Notes: generated by a model not told the origin, from the sequence alone. DNA of 64,000 bases from Bacillus methanolicus (GCF_028888695.1 NZ_PNFF01000002.1:248001-312000), one strand, 5' to 3'. Shown: positions 1-9,001, counted from the stretch's first letter. A program made the numbers and translations.

Positions 1-511
1 CGGCTGCGTTGAAATAACGAAGTACGACATAGTTAAGACCATATGCCGCCGCAAAATCTGCTAAAATTTGTTCAACCATTAATTTTGAACGGCCGTATGG
101 ATTAATTGGATTTGTTGGGCAATCTTCTGTTATCATTTCAACATTCGGAATCCCATACGTCGCTGCTGTTGATGAGAAGATGAAATTTTTCACGTTAAAT
201 TTCAGCATTGTCTCCAGTAGCGTTAACGTGGCCGCAACATTATTTCGATAATATTTGAGCGGATTAATCACCGATTCGCCGACTAAGCTGTTTGCCGCAA
301 AATGCATGACTGCTTTAATCGGGTATTTTTCAAAAATCGAATCAAGATCCGCTCGATTACCTAAGTCTCCTTGAATAAACACCGCACACTCATCGACTAA
401 ATATCGATGGCCAGTCGATAAGTTATCAAGCACGATGACTTGCTCTTTTTCAACTAACTCTTTCACTAAATGACTGCCGATGTAACCGGCGCCGCCAACT
501 ACTAAAATCAT
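1..511 (-). CDS. galE: UDP-glucose 4-epimerase, N-terminal part
   Basis: Interconverts UDP-glucose and UDP-galactose with tightly bound NAD, supplying galactose for wall and surface polysaccharide. The minus-strand frame starts at ATG 511-509 behind an AGGAGGA ribosome site and runs off the window after about 170 residues. The N-terminus MILVVGGAGYIGSH holds the Rossmann GxxGxxG motif. Later come HFAA, a serine-rich FSSTAATYG segment carrying the catalytic Ser/Thr, then NPYGRSK with the YxxxK pair of short-chain dehydrogenases, and LRYFNAAG-like residues at the cut edge. The C-terminal substrate domain lies outside the window. Other extended SDR epimerases are possible, but the order and spacing of motifs fit GalE best. 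Confidence 0.93.
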   Translation of the reverse strand, partial: MILVVGGAGYIGSHLVKELVEKEQVIVLDNLSTGHRYLVDECAVFIQGDLGNRADLDSIFEKYPIKAVMHFAANSLVGESVINPLKYYRNNVAATLTLLETMLKFNVKNFIFSSTAATYGIPNVEMITEDCPTNPINPYGRSKLMVEQILADFAAAYGLNYVVLRYFNAA

Positions 512-651
512 AGAAAATCCTCCTAACAAAGGCCTTTTGAAAACCGCCCCGTTCTCCTTCCCATTCTACGAAATTTATAATATAAATATCCACTACATAT
601 ATGTATTCCCTTATCGGATTATCCCTTCCAAACTTGAGTAAATCAAAAGCA

Positions 652-684
652 GGGGTCTGGCCCCTACTTTAATTGGGGCCAGAC
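652..684. repeat. GTCTGGCCCC hairpin repeat, copy 1
   Basis: Arms GTCTGGCCCC and GGGGCCAGAC flank an ACTTTAATT-type loop. It lies downstream of the AAA ATPase gene and upstream of galE, and belongs to a hairpin family found at several intergenic sites in this window. It could terminate transcription, but no clean T-run follows. Confidence 0.75.
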
Positions 685-720
685 AAAGAAACAGGAGAAG
701 ATGAACCGGCGGCATTGATC

Positions 721-754
721 GTCTGGCCCCTGCTTTAATTGGGGCCAGACCCCT
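721..754. repeat. GTCTGGCCCC hairpin repeat, copy 2
   Basis: A near-identical second hairpin, 36 bases after the first and ending 10 bases before the ATPase stop codon. The pair looks like a tandem of one REP-like unit. Confidence 0.75.
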
Positions 755-763
755 CTAAAAAAC

Positions 764-2326
764 CTATACAAGAACTGTTCGCGGTCCTTTCTTTCTTGGA
801 TATTGATCATTGTCAACCGGGGTATCATCAAATGGCTTCCCGGCAGGAACCGCCCGTTCACGTCCCCATGCCCGAATTTGTTCAATTTGCTCAGGACTTG
901 TTTGCGAAAGAGGAACAACATTTTCAAAAAATTTAATAAACGTTTGGTCTGTAATGGAATCATCACCTTTTACCACTGCTTGTTTGACAACATCCCTTAC
1001 AGCAGCTTCTATATCTGCTCCGGCGAATCCATCAGACAGGCGAACCAGCTTCTCGAGAAGACTTGGGCTCACATCTCGTTTCAAGCCTTTGTTGATATAA
1101 ATACGGATGATTTCTTCGCGTTCTTTCGGTGTCGGTAAATCGACAAAGAACAACTCATCAAAACGCCCTCTTCGCAGAAGCTCCGGCGGAAGCTTTGACA
1201 CATCATTCGCTGTTGCAACAACAAATACACGTGCAGGGCTTTCTTGGAGCCAATATAAAAATTGGCCGACCATTCGCGTGGACGTACCGCCGTCGCCGCC
1301 GCCAACGGCACCCGCTAATCCTTTTTCGATTTCATCAATCCAAAGCACGCATGGCGCAACATGATCAGCAGTGGCTAAAGCTTCCTTTAATCTCGCTTCA
1401 CTTTGTCCTAAATATTGGCCGTGAATCGTAGAAAGATCAAGCCGGTACAACGGCAGATTCCATTGGGCAGCAATCGCTTTTGCGGATAAGGATTTTCCAC
1501 ATCCGGGAACACCAACTAATAAAATACCTCTTGGAGGGCGAATCCCGCGTTCGCGCAAGTCTGCAGTTAACAGTTTTTCATTGGCTTCCAGCCAGCGCTT
1601 CAAACCTTCTAAACCGCCCACTTGATAATCGTCGCGAACTTGAACTCTCTCAATACCTGAAATATCAGCAAAAATACGATCCTTCGCGTGCATAAGCTCT
1701 TTTAAGTCTTCATTTTTAATTGATCCATTTGCTAAAAGTGTAGCAATGACGTTTTCTGCTTCAATTTGGCTGATACCGGCTAAGATGGCAGCAGCCTGTT
1801 TTTCTTCCTCTTCACCCCACTCAATCGGGATTTCTCCTCGATATGGTGAAATTTGATCCCGAATGATCATTAACATTTCGTCTTCATTCGGCGGAGCCAA
1901 CGTAATCGACATTCCGAGGCGCTGCAAAGGACCCCAAACAGGTTTATTGGTTATAACAATAATGCTTCCGCCTGTTTCTGTTGCCATCATTGCGAGATCT
2001 TGAAATTGTCTCGCCGTCGGTGTATCGTCCTCAATATCTTGGACCTCTGTGAAAATAAACGTTAAATTTTGTTGTTGACTAATCTTTTGGCTTGCAAAAT
2101 CAATTCCCCCCATAATGGAGCGGTCGTCATTGACAAGGCGGTTGGAAATAATATCTCTCGTTCCTTGAGAAATCGTATGAAAAAACACCGGAATTGAAAG
2201 CTTATGTGCGATCTGTCCTGCAACATCCAAAGCTCTTGAACGTTCGGAAGTTCGAATCGAAATAAAAGGAATTCTTGCTTTTAAATATCTCTCTAACGTA
2301 CTTAAACAGCTTTTTAAATCATTCAT
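764..2326 (-). CDS. Ycf46-like AAA+ ATPase
   Basis: A 520-residue cytoplasmic AAA+ protein. Residues 1 to about 235 form a Ycf46-type N-terminal region with a degenerate P-loop fold. The AAA module has Walker A GVPGCGKS near residue 268, Walker B VLWIDEIE near 330, and a sensor/arginine-finger stretch RRGRFDELF near 388, followed by the helical lid (SDGFAGADIEAAV). All ATP-handling residues look intact. It is the last gene of a five-gene minus operon and its ATG overlaps the stop of the preceding gene by four bases, which suggests translational coupling. The family remodels proteins or complexes; the substrate here is unknown. The other operon products, one with membrane segments, are the likely partners (inference). 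Confidence 0.88.
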   Translation of the reverse strand: MNDLKSCLSTLERYLKARIPFISIRTSERSRALDVAGQIAHKLSIPVFFHTISQGTRDIISNRLVNDDRSIMGGIDFASQKISQQQNLTFIFTEVQDIEDDTPTARQFQDLAMMATETGGSIIVITNKPVWGPLQRLGMSITLAPPNEDEMLMIIRDQISPYRGEIPIEWGEEEEKQAAAILAGISQIEAENVIATLLANGSIKNEDLKELMHAKDRIFADISGIERVQVRDDYQVGGLEGLKRWLEANEKLLTADLRERGIRPPRGILLVGVPGCGKSLSAKAIAAQWNLPLYRLDLSTIHGQYLGQSEARLKEALATADHVAPCVLWIDEIEKGLAGAVGGGDGGTSTRMVGQFLYWLQESPARVFVVATANDVSKLPPELLRRGRFDELFFVDLPTPKEREEIIRIYINKGLKRDVSPSLLEKLVRLSDGFAGADIEAAVRDVVKQAVVKGDDSITDQTFIKFFENVVPLSQTSPEQIEQIRAWGRERAVPAGKPFDDTPVDNDQYPRKKGPRTVLV

Positions 2327-2874
2327 GGCAATATAACCCTTCTTCTAGTAGATTTTGGTCCCTTTATAGTGGTGTTTTCATCCGTTTGGATTGTGCTGAT
2401 CGAAGAACCAAATACATTCTCGACTTGATCGAATTGTGTGATCGGATTATTTCTTATAAGCATTCGCAACCGCCCTGTTCGATCTATTTTTGAACTGTCC
2501 TCCAGTGATTCCTGCGTGCTTTTCGCATATTCATGCAAAATATTATGCATCGACTCTCTTACTTGTTCAGGAAAAGCAGGCAAATGCGCAACACGTTTTA
2601 AAACTGCCAACCGCCTGCGCGCCGATAAAATCGCTTTAACAAGAGCCGTTTCATCACCATTCCAATGGTTTAGTTCCTTCTGAAGCTGATCGGCTATTTG
2701 ACGAAGACGGAAATCGATTGTTTCATAAAGGCGCTGCGTAAGCCGCTCCGCAACACCTATCGTCCATTCGATACTCCCTTGTTCCATGAATCGTATGGTC
2801 TCCTCATCCTTCGTTCCCTCTTTTAATTGTTCAAAGCAATCAACCCACTCGGCATAGGTAGTCGGTATGCTCAT
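2323..2874 (-). CDS. Hypothetical helical protein of the AAA operon
   Basis: I do not recognise this 183-residue protein. It is charged and probably mostly helical, with no signal peptide or membrane segment. The frame is open 18 codons further upstream, but I place the start at ATG 2874 (MSIPTTYAEW) because that codon overlaps the TGA of the upstream 64-residue gene in an ATGA arrangement. It also overlaps the downstream ATPase start in the same way. Such double overlap implies that the 64-residue, 183-residue and ATPase products are made in fixed ratio and may form one complex. Confidence 0.72.
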   Translation of the reverse strand: MSIPTTYAEWVDCFEQLKEGTKDEETIRFMEQGSIEWTIGVAERLTQRLYETIDFRLRQIADQLQKELNHWNGDETALVKAILSARRRLAVLKRVAHLPAFPEQVRESMHNILHEYAKSTQESLEDSSKIDRTGRLRMLIRNNPITQFDQVENVFGSSISTIQTDENTTIKGPKSTRRRVILP

Positions 2875-3065
2875 AGCAATTTCGTACTCCTTCTTTTTAC
2901 AAGCGCAGCCGGCGGCTTTAAATCCCACTCGGGAAATTGTGTCGCAAGCGCGCTGTTTGTTGTTTCTTTTTCAACTTCTTCAAGGACTTTTAGAAAGGCA
3001 CTTTCTCTATTCTCTTTTGATTTGTTTCGATTTAATAGACCCGCTTGGTTTTCCGGATGACTCAT
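2871..3065 (-). CDS. Small hypothetical protein of the AAA operon
   Basis: A 64-residue, highly charged protein (MSHPENQAGLLNRNKSKENR start) with no recognised domain. The start ATG at 3065 has a strong AAGGGGGAG site 7-8 bases upstream, and the stop overlaps the next start. The position, ribosome site and overlap argue that this is a real gene. It may be an adaptor or subunit of the module served by the downstream ATPase (inference). Confidence 0.62.
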   Translation of the reverse strand: MSHPENQAGLLNRNKSKENRESAFLKVLEEVEKETTNSALATQFPEWDLKPPAALVKRRSTKLL

Positions 3066-3080
3066 CGTTTTTACTCCCCC

Positions 3081-4592
3081 TTAGTTCACAACGGATCGTG
3101 CTGTATCATAACTTGAGAATGTATATTGCTCAGGTGTAATGGATTCTAATAGATTTGTAACGAGAGCTGCATTCTTATCCTCTTGTGCATACTCTTTTCT
3201 CCAATCAACCAACTCCGCTAAGGATGCACGTAAAATTTGCTTGCACTGCTCTGATAAGTTTGCAAATTCTTGAATGATTTGATCTTTTCTTTTTTGAAGA
3301 TTCTTTTTCCCCAAATAGAAGTAGACAAAGCAAAAGATTGCAAATACAAATAGAAATGGCGCACTAAAGCCCATGAGCGTAAATAAAATACCGCCTGCTA
3401 AAGAAGCCCAATGCTTCAATGTCAGCTTCACTTGGTTTATGGCCTGTTCTTTCCGTTCTTCAAAATGACTTTCAAGTGATTGAATTAATTCTTGTTCATT
3501 GGATCCATCTTGTGTGACTCCCGTCCATTGATCAATTTCAAGTTCTACATCAACAGGAACGCCCGCACGGTTTTCAGCTGTTATATCATCATGAGCGCTT
3601 TTAATCCATTCTTTTGATAACGCAATGGAAAACTTTTGTGTTGCCAGTGAAGCGTTTGAGACCTCCGGATGCATAGCAAAATTTGTTAAAAGCTGCGTAA
3701 AGGAAACCCGTTCCTCCAGTGTTTTCTCATCGTCAAACAGCTTTTGTGCTCGATCACGATCTCCATTTTCTTGAATAATTAATGATAATAGTCTCTCATC
3801 TCTGCGAAGAGGAAGCTCTTCATCATCAAATTTCGAAACGAGCGTGTCAAGTAAAGCATCTACTGCATAGGCAATGCTTTTTTCCGGCGTAATCTCTTTT
3901 GAAAAAATATCGTTAAAATAGTCGTAAATAATTTTATGAAGCTTCGCTCCTTCAAGACTCTCCTCTAATTTCGGCCATGTCGGGCTGTATTCTTTCAGAT
4001 ACGGATACGATTGATCGTTTAATTTTTGCAATTTCGACTCGAGCGCAACCTTCCATTGATGATGCTGCTCTTCCACAAAGCCAACCTTTTGAGATAACTC
4101 CTCTATCCAAGACTCGATTTTCTTTCCGCATTTCATCCGGGCATCAGGACCGAAGATTCCATTTGTAAAGCCATCTATTAAAATAACAATCTCTCTTTCT
4201 AAACTATGTGGATCTTGCAAGCCGAAATAGCGTTCAAGCCATTCTCTGCTTGCTTTGTATCTTGCGCCGCGGCGAGTCACCAGCGCAAAGAATAAGGACG
4301 TTTTTTCATCATCACGGCGAAGAGCCTCAAGCATTGCTTTTTCAGCCAATTCTTTATTATCGTTCAGCCAAGCGGAAAGCGCGATTAAACACGGAGCCAA
4401 CCAGTAGCGGGGAGCAGCCAGCATATGCTCTTCCGTTGTGTTCTCAATCGTTTCTTTTTTTACAAGGCTTACGTCAACTGCTTGAAGAATTCCCGTTACG
4501 CGACGTCGTATTTCCGCGTAATGAACAAATTTCGTTTCAAGTTCTTGGCGAACCTTTACAATTCTCGTTTCAGCCAGCTGGACATTTTTTTC
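3081..4592 (-). pseudogene. 3' part of IS-interrupted coiled-coil/membrane gene
   Basis: The distal roughly 500 residues of a protein cut by the ISL3 element at 4593. The frame is open right up to the element. The first internal ATG at 4424 is unlikely to be the native start. The N-terminal stretch is coiled-coil-like (ETRIVKVRQELETKF). A hydrophobic hairpin (LAGGILFTLMGFSAPFLF, then VFAIFCFVYFYLG) near the C-terminal third predicts membrane insertion with a cytoplasmic tail. Joined to the 5' part at 6078-6274 through the shared 8-bp target site, the frame continues exactly as DQLEKNVQLAE, giving about 566 residues. The family is not recognised. Its operon partners suggest a membrane platform for the AAA ATPase (inference). 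Confidence 0.8.
4585..4592. repeat. ISL3 target-site duplication, left
   Basis: TTTTTTTC immediately left of the element, matched exactly by 6078-6085 on the right. Eight bases is the usual duplication length for ISL3-family elements. Confidence 0.85.
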
Positions 4593-4695
4593 GATTCATC
4601 ACCACATTTTGTGATTTAACTAATAAAAATGAAAACACTCACAGATTCCTGGCAATAATGTTAGCGCCTACTTAACATAACAGGAGGTTCTGTAA

Positions 4696-5889
4696 GTGTT
4701 TTCTGTATCACTAGATTTGCCAGAGTTTGAAGTTGTTAAACAAGTATTTCTTGAAGATTGCAATCTGTTACATGTTGAGAAAAATACGATGGAAGAACGT
4801 TGTACTTTTTGCGGCTTTTTTACCAGTAATGTCCACGACTGGCGGACAAGAAAAGTTCGTGATCTATCTATATTAGGCAAACCCCTTTTCTTATTTGTCA
4901 GAGTGAACAGATACCGTTGTCACAACTGTAATGAGGTATTTTCCCAAACATTTGAATCGATTAGCCCTAAAAAACATCAGACCAATCGATACAGAGAATA
5001 TCTGTATCAAATGTGCAATGGATCCACTATTCAAGAAGTAAGTCGAAAGGAAAAAGTTCCTTATACGACAGTAGAAAGAATTTTTTATTCCATCGCTAAA
5101 GAAAAAGAAATGGAGCATTTAGAACATCTTGATAGTGCTTTAGAAAACAATGAACTAGTCCTTAGCCTTGATGAAGTCGCTGTTCGAAAGGGTCACCGAT
5201 ATGAAACCGTTCTAATGGATGCCCAATCTGGCAGTGTTCTTGGTATGGAACATCAACGTAGTTATGATTCTACTCTAACCTTACTCTCCAAGGAGATCCT
5301 GGCTAATAAGTGTGTTCAAACCGTTGTCATGGATATGTGGGATCCCTTTCATAAAGCTGTTAAATCCGTATTTCCAGAGACCTGTATCGTCATTGATAAG
5401 TATCATGTAGTGCAAAAAGTTACCCAAGCACTTGATCAAGTAAGGAAGAATATTCCTGGCCTGAAAAAAGAACGGTTTAAGCTCTTGAAAGGTTCTGAAA
5501 AGCTAACGGCTAATGAAAAACAACAATTAGACGAAATGCTCGAAGAGCACCTAGAGTTGTCATATGCCTATTTTCTAAAAGAGCTATTTAGAGAAGTTTA
5601 CCAAGCACCGGACTTTGATACAGCTGATTCACTCTTGGAAGAATGGATCCAACTTGCATGGAGCAGCCCATTTCCGTCATTCCATCAAGTAGCCAAGACC
5701 TTAGAAAATTGGAAAGCACAAATTTTGCAATACTTTCTTACACCCTTTACAAATGGCCGGATTGAAGGCACAAACAATAAAATCAAGAATATCAAAAGAC
5801 GTGCATTTGGTTTTAGGAATTTAGACAGATTTAGACTCCGTGTATTTTTAGAATGTACAGGTAAAACTTATAAAAATCAGGCTGCCTGA
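4696..5889 (+). CDS. ISL3-family transposase
   Basis: A 397-residue DDE transposase that cuts and joins the ends of its own element. The start is GTG 4696, eight bases after AGGAGG. An N-terminal zinc-ribbon has two cysteine pairs (CTFCGF and CHNCNEVF), followed by an HTH-like segment. The DDE_Tnp_ISL3 catalytic core shows SLDEVAVRKGHRYETV, then VVMDMWDPFHKAV and IDKYHVVQKV, and the C-terminal acidic motif TNGRIEGTNNKIKNIKRRAFGFRN. Length is normal for the family and the frame is uninterrupted, so the protein should be functional. Confidence 0.95.
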   Translation: MFSVSLDLPEFEVVKQVFLEDCNLLHVEKNTMEERCTFCGFFTSNVHDWRTRKVRDLSILGKPLFLFVRVNRYRCHNCNEVFSQTFESISPKKHQTNRYREYLYQMCNGSTIQEVSRKEKVPYTTVERIFYSIAKEKEMEHLEHLDSALENNELVLSLDEVAVRKGHRYETVLMDAQSGSVLGMEHQRSYDSTLTLLSKEILANKCVQTVVMDMWDPFHKAVKSVFPETCIVIDKYHVVQKVTQALDQVRKNIPGLKKERFKLLKGSEKLTANEKQQLDEMLEEHLELSYAYFLKELFREVYQAPDFDTADSLLEEWIQLAWSSPFPSFHQVAKTLENWKAQILQYFLTPFTNGRIEGTNNKIKNIKRRAFGFRNLDRFRLRVFLECTGKTYKNQAA

Positions 5890-5895
5890 CCTTGT

Positions 5896-5999
5896 CCTTC
5901 ATCAGCTTTCCACAGTGTAGTTGGTAGAAAGGAAGCCGTCAAGGAAAGCACTTGACAGCTTCCTTTCTACCAACTAAGTGGTCACTAAGCTGACGAAGG
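5896..5999. repeat. Long hairpin at ISL3 right end
   Basis: A 17-bp perfect stem (5920-5936 with 5958-5974) extends inward through GTCAAG/CTTGAC to a short loop and outward through CTTCATCAGCTT/AAGCTGACGAAG. The structure follows the transposase stop directly. It may block transcription out of or into the element, protecting the transposase gene from outside read-through (inference). Confidence 0.75.
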
Positions 6000-6077
6000 G
6001 GTTACTATAGATTGAGTACCAATCTTGCTAACTTATTTCAGGAATTGTGTGGACATCACAGAATATGGTGAAGAGAC

Positions 6078-6274
6078 TTTTTTTCTAATTGGTCTTTTCG
6101 AACAAATTCATGAAATTCCCTGATGAGAGCATCTAAATTTGCTCTTGTATCAATCACTTCACTATGTACTGCATTCACTTGATCGGATACGTATGCTACT
6201 CCATTTTCTAATGAACGAAGACTTGCTTCAATTCTGCTTAAATCAGCCTGATGTATAATACGTTCTGATGACAT
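6078..6274 (-). pseudogene. 5' part of IS-interrupted coiled-coil/membrane gene
   Basis: Carries the native start (MSSERIIHQADLSR, ATG 6274) and the first 64 or so codons, including a helical, heptad-like stretch (RIEASLRSLENGVAYVSDQV). The frame then runs into the right end of the ISL3 element and stops after KKSLHHIL, residues contributed by the insertion. Removing the IS plus one target-site copy joins it in frame to the fragment at 3081-4592. The short ORF here should therefore not be read as a separate gene. Confidence 0.82.
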
Positions 6275-6281
6275 CTTTTCT

Positions 6282-6764
6282 TCACCCCTGAATTACTGCA
6301 ACATCACCGTTTTTTGTAACAGCCCTTAGTGTGTCAGTATATACTTCGATAAACGCATAACCAGGATGCAGCGCTATACTTCTCGCGCGATCCATTTGCG
6401 GCGGAAGAGCCTCGCCTCTTTTATAATGCTGGACAATATCCAACTTCACATCTAACGTATGAACCTCATATGGATTTCCTAAATAACATTTCGCAATGAT
6501 CCCGATCGGGTATTGGTAAGGTGTTAATTCAGGAAATTCGCTTTGTATCGCTTGTTTCAACTCTTCAATTTGAGCATGGCTGCAAGTTACCCCGCCTGCA
6601 TCCAGCTTTGTTACAGCATTTACATAGGCTTCCGAACGTTTTTGCCGTAAACGCTTTTCTAATGCCAAACCTGTTAACTCCACCGTTGTACGGGAAACTT
6701 GTGAAGGAGTTACGCTCAAGTTTACCTTTTGATTCACGTTCGTATTAATAATCGGCCGCCGCAT
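6282..6764 (-). CDS. Hypothetical protein, first gene of the AAA operon
   Basis: A 160-residue protein of unknown family. I choose ATG 6764 (MRRPIINTNV) because GAGAGGAGG lies six bases upstream; an open frame extends 13 codons further without a good site. There is no signal peptide. The N-terminal third is basic and rich in Thr/Val (VNLSVTPSQVSRTTVEL), the middle is helical, and the C-terminal part looks beta-rich (HPGYAFIEVYTDTLRAVTKNGDVAVIQG). It ends seven bases before the next gene start, so it heads the operon, with the promoter probably in 6765-7080. Confidence 0.7.
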   Translation of the reverse strand: MRRPIINTNVNQKVNLSVTPSQVSRTTVELTGLALEKRLRQKRSEAYVNAVTKLDAGGVTCSHAQIEELKQAIQSEFPELTPYQYPIGIIAKCYLGNPYEVHTLDVKLDIVQHYKRGEALPPQMDRARSIALHPGYAFIEVYTDTLRAVTKNGDVAVIQG

Positions 6765-7089
6765 TTTTTTCCTCCTCTCATCGCAATTATGGCAATAAAG
6801 CATTTAGAGTTTCTTTTGGGCAAACATTTACTTGAAATGTCTACTTCACCTCCCAATAAATTACTATATGGTAATATTTAATCATGTATGGTAGATATGG
6901 AAATTTTACTATAATAAGCCAGCGTTTGGAATTAATTTTACAAAAAAATTTACATTTTTCTACAATTAAATAGCTCCTATTATCTTGAAAAATAACATAT
7001 TGTCGAAAAATTTTTATAGGTATTATAGTCTTATATATGGTAAAATTTTCAGGCGATTATTTTTCACATAAAAAGGGAGGATGATCAAA
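6765..7089. other. Divergent intergenic region
   Basis: About 325 bases of very AT-rich DNA between the minus AAA operon and a plus-strand secreted-protein gene. It must hold two promoters. Several TATGGTA-like words recur (near 6866, 6886 and 7035), but I cannot assign a -35/-10 pair with confidence, and I see no gene. Confidence 0.5.
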
Positions 7090-7893
7090 ATGAAGAAAGC
7101 AGCTAGATTAATAGCACTCATACTGGCATTGGTAGTTGTATTTGCCCCCATGAATACTACGGTGGATGCTTCAAGTATTGACCGAGTTAAATGGGGAAAG
7201 ATGTATTTAAAAAAAGGAATGATTGGCAAGCTGATCATTTTACAGGATACAAACATCTATTCTAAAGGGAAAAATGGAAATTTAACCGTTGCAGCAAAAG
7301 CAAAAAAAGGCCAGGAAATAGGTGTATATACTTTTAAAAATAATTTATACGGCGTAGGCGGGAACAGATACATAAAGAAATCTTCTGCAGTCAAGTATCA
7401 AACTCCATCAAAGCAAATGTTATCAAAACTGAGAGTTGTTACGAAAGGATTAAAGTTAAACCCTAAAAAGACTTATGTGTATTACAATTATGATGACCAA
7501 GCTAAAGATACTTGGCGCTATACAGGAACAGATTCTGATAGATGGGACCTTTGGACAGTTTCGAGAGAAAACGGAGAAAAAGATTATGTTGCTTATTATG
7601 AAGATAAATCGCGTATGGCTTTTGGAGTTCAGGAATCAGAAATAATATTAGAAATCCCTTTACCTTTAACCCTTAACAAAAAATGGGAATTTTTCGTATA
7701 CGAAGGTGATCCTGTAGAAAAGTTTACAGTTACATCTTTATCAAAAACTATAAAAACACCTGCAGGAACATTTACAAATGTTATTGAGATTAAAAGTTCT
7801 TTTGGTTATGTCTATTATTATGCTGAAGGTATTGGACTTATTCGTGTTATAGATAAAGGGAAAATAATATATGAGTTATACAAATTGTATTAA
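7090..7893 (+). CDS. Secreted WG-domain protein with C-terminal lipoprotein-like domain
   Basis: A 267-residue exported protein. GGGAGG ends nine bases before ATG 7090, so the upstream ATG 7081, within the ribosome-site spacer, is not used. A Sec signal peptide (basic KKAAR, then LIALILALVVVFAP, cleavage near VDASS) is followed by the WG domain shared across this window: KWGKMYLKKGMIGKLIILQDT through YGVGGN to VKYQTPSKQ (about residues 33-115). Residues 120-267 form a beta-rich domain with TIKTPAGTFTNVIEIK and YYYAEGIGLIRV, which also occurs, before rather than after the WG domain, in the protein at 9002-9835. The function is unknown; it is probably wall-associated (inference). Confidence 0.85.
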   Translation: MKKAARLIALILALVVVFAPMNTTVDASSIDRVKWGKMYLKKGMIGKLIILQDTNIYSKGKNGNLTVAAKAKKGQEIGVYTFKNNLYGVGGNRYIKKSSAVKYQTPSKQMLSKLRVVTKGLKLNPKKTYVYYNYDDQAKDTWRYTGTDSDRWDLWTVSRENGEKDYVAYYEDKSRMAFGVQESEIILEIPLPLTLNKKWEFFVYEGDPVEKFTVTSLSKTIKTPAGTFTNVIEIKSSFGYVYYYAEGIGLIRVIDKGKIIYELYKLY

Positions 7894-7997
7894 AAAGTGG
7901 TTTTCTGTTGGGATATTAAAATCATTGTTTAATCCATTAGATTGCTAGAATACCAATATGGTGAAATTTTTTTCGTATAAAATTAGGAGGTATTTCA

Positions 7998-8933
7998 GTG
8001 AAAAAATGGATTTTAGGTGCAGCCGTCTGTTTTGCGTTGATGTTCAGCAGTTTCTTTCCTCATGAAACATCCGCAAAAGTAATATGGGACGGCATGGAAT
8101 TAAAGAAAGGGCAAATCGGCAAAGTAACCATTTTAAAACAAACAGAGCTTTATCAACTGAATGGTACGAAAAAGAAAGTTTTACGAAAATTAAAACCGGG
8201 TGAAGTATACCGTATTTATCAATTTCTTCCGGGAAAACTCGGTCTTGGCGGCGGAAAATTTATTGACCGTGACAACCGGATCAAATATCAAACCCCATCA
8301 AAAGAAAAAATACAAGCATTGGGGGTAAAAATCACGAAGCATAGATATCAAAATACAATTGATTATCCTCAAGTGTCAGGCTTAATTAGCAAATCTGCTC
8401 AAAATAAAATCAATGAAACTATTAAAAAACATGTCCGCGCATCTTACAATGGACTTGTTGAATTAGAAAAGCAGGAGAAAGAACTCCGCGAAGAATATTA
8501 TGATCCAGAAAACGATTATGAATTTTGGTATAACTTTGAATACAATATGTCATATGAAATCAAATACAATGAAAACAATCTGTTAAGCATTTTAATTTAC
8601 GATTACATGTATACAGGCGGTGTTCATGGGATGACAGACGTAACATCCTACAACTTTAATGTGTTAACAGGACAGCAATTAAAACTAGGCAACGTCGCAA
8701 AATCTCAGACAGCTTTGAATAAGATTAAAAAATACGCGATTACCGATTTAACTAACCGCGCAAACCGCGGGGAAATGGTATTCAAAGAGTTCTTACATGA
8801 TATGAAGATCAACAACGATCGCCCATTCTATTTCACATCGAATGGTATTGTCATCAAGTTTTTCGAATATGAAGTGGCTCCTTATGCAGCGGGAATGCCT
8901 GAAGTCAAAATTCCATATTCTGTATTTAAATAA
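7998..8933 (+). CDS. Secreted WG-domain/DUF3298-like (RsiV-type) protein
   Basis: 311 residues starting at GTG 7998, with AGGAGG seven bases upstream. The signal peptide (MKKWILGAAVCFALMFSSFF) is followed by the shared WG domain (IWDGMELKKGQIGKVTIL to IKYQTPSKEK). From about residue 110 the protein resembles the DUF4163/DUF3298 unit found in anti-sigma factor RsiV and the PdaC deacetylase: YPQVSG, a helical stretch, YMYTGGVHGMTDVTSYNF with the hallmark TGGxHG, and VAPYAAGMPEVKIPY at the end. In RsiV this fold binds lysozyme outside the cell. Here there is no transmembrane or anti-sigma part, so it may bind a wall ligand or muralytic enzyme (inference). Confidence 0.85.
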   Translation: MKKWILGAAVCFALMFSSFFPHETSAKVIWDGMELKKGQIGKVTILKQTELYQLNGTKKKVLRKLKPGEVYRIYQFLPGKLGLGGGKFIDRDNRIKYQTPSKEKIQALGVKITKHRYQNTIDYPQVSGLISKSAQNKINETIKKHVRASYNGLVELEKQEKELREEYYDPENDYEFWYNFEYNMSYEIKYNENNLLSILIYDYMYTGGVHGMTDVTSYNFNVLTGQQLKLGNVAKSQTALNKIKKYAITDLTNRANRGEMVFKEFLHDMKINNDRPFYFTSNGIVIKFFEYEVAPYAAGMPEVKIPYSVFK

Positions 8934-8941
8934 GCATTAAT

Positions 8942-8996
8942 GAGGGGTCTGGCCCTCACCGCTTTAAAGCGTTAATGTGGTGAGGGCCAGACCCCT
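8942..8996. repeat. GTCTGGCCCTC hairpin repeat, copy 3
   Basis: Arms AGGGGTCTGGCCCTCACC and GGTGAGGGCCAGACCCCT enclose GCTTTAAAGCGTTAATGT. It lies between two convergent genes (plus ending at 8933, minus ending at 9002), where it could act as a two-way terminator. Confidence 0.8.
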
Positions 8997-9001
8997 TATC
9001 A

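Larger units (their letters stand above)
4593..6077 (+). mobile_element. ISL3-family insertion sequence, complete (1485 bp)
   Basis: Bounded by imperfect inverted repeats: left GATTCATCACCACATTTTGT, right (reverse complement) GTCTCTTCACCATATTCTGT, with 18 of the first 23 positions matching. It is flanked by an 8-bp direct repeat and carries one intact transposase gene. Between the transposase stop and the right end lies a very long hairpin. The intact ends, gene and duplication suggest a fairly recent and possibly active insertion. Confidence 0.92.

Noticed and set aside
4208-4675. 155-codon plus frame opposite the interrupted gene
   Set aside because: Runs antisense through a clear coding frame and across the IS boundary.
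6056-6274. Independent 72-residue gene
   Set aside because: Its last residues come from the ISL3 end, and it joins in frame to 3081-4592 once the element is removed.
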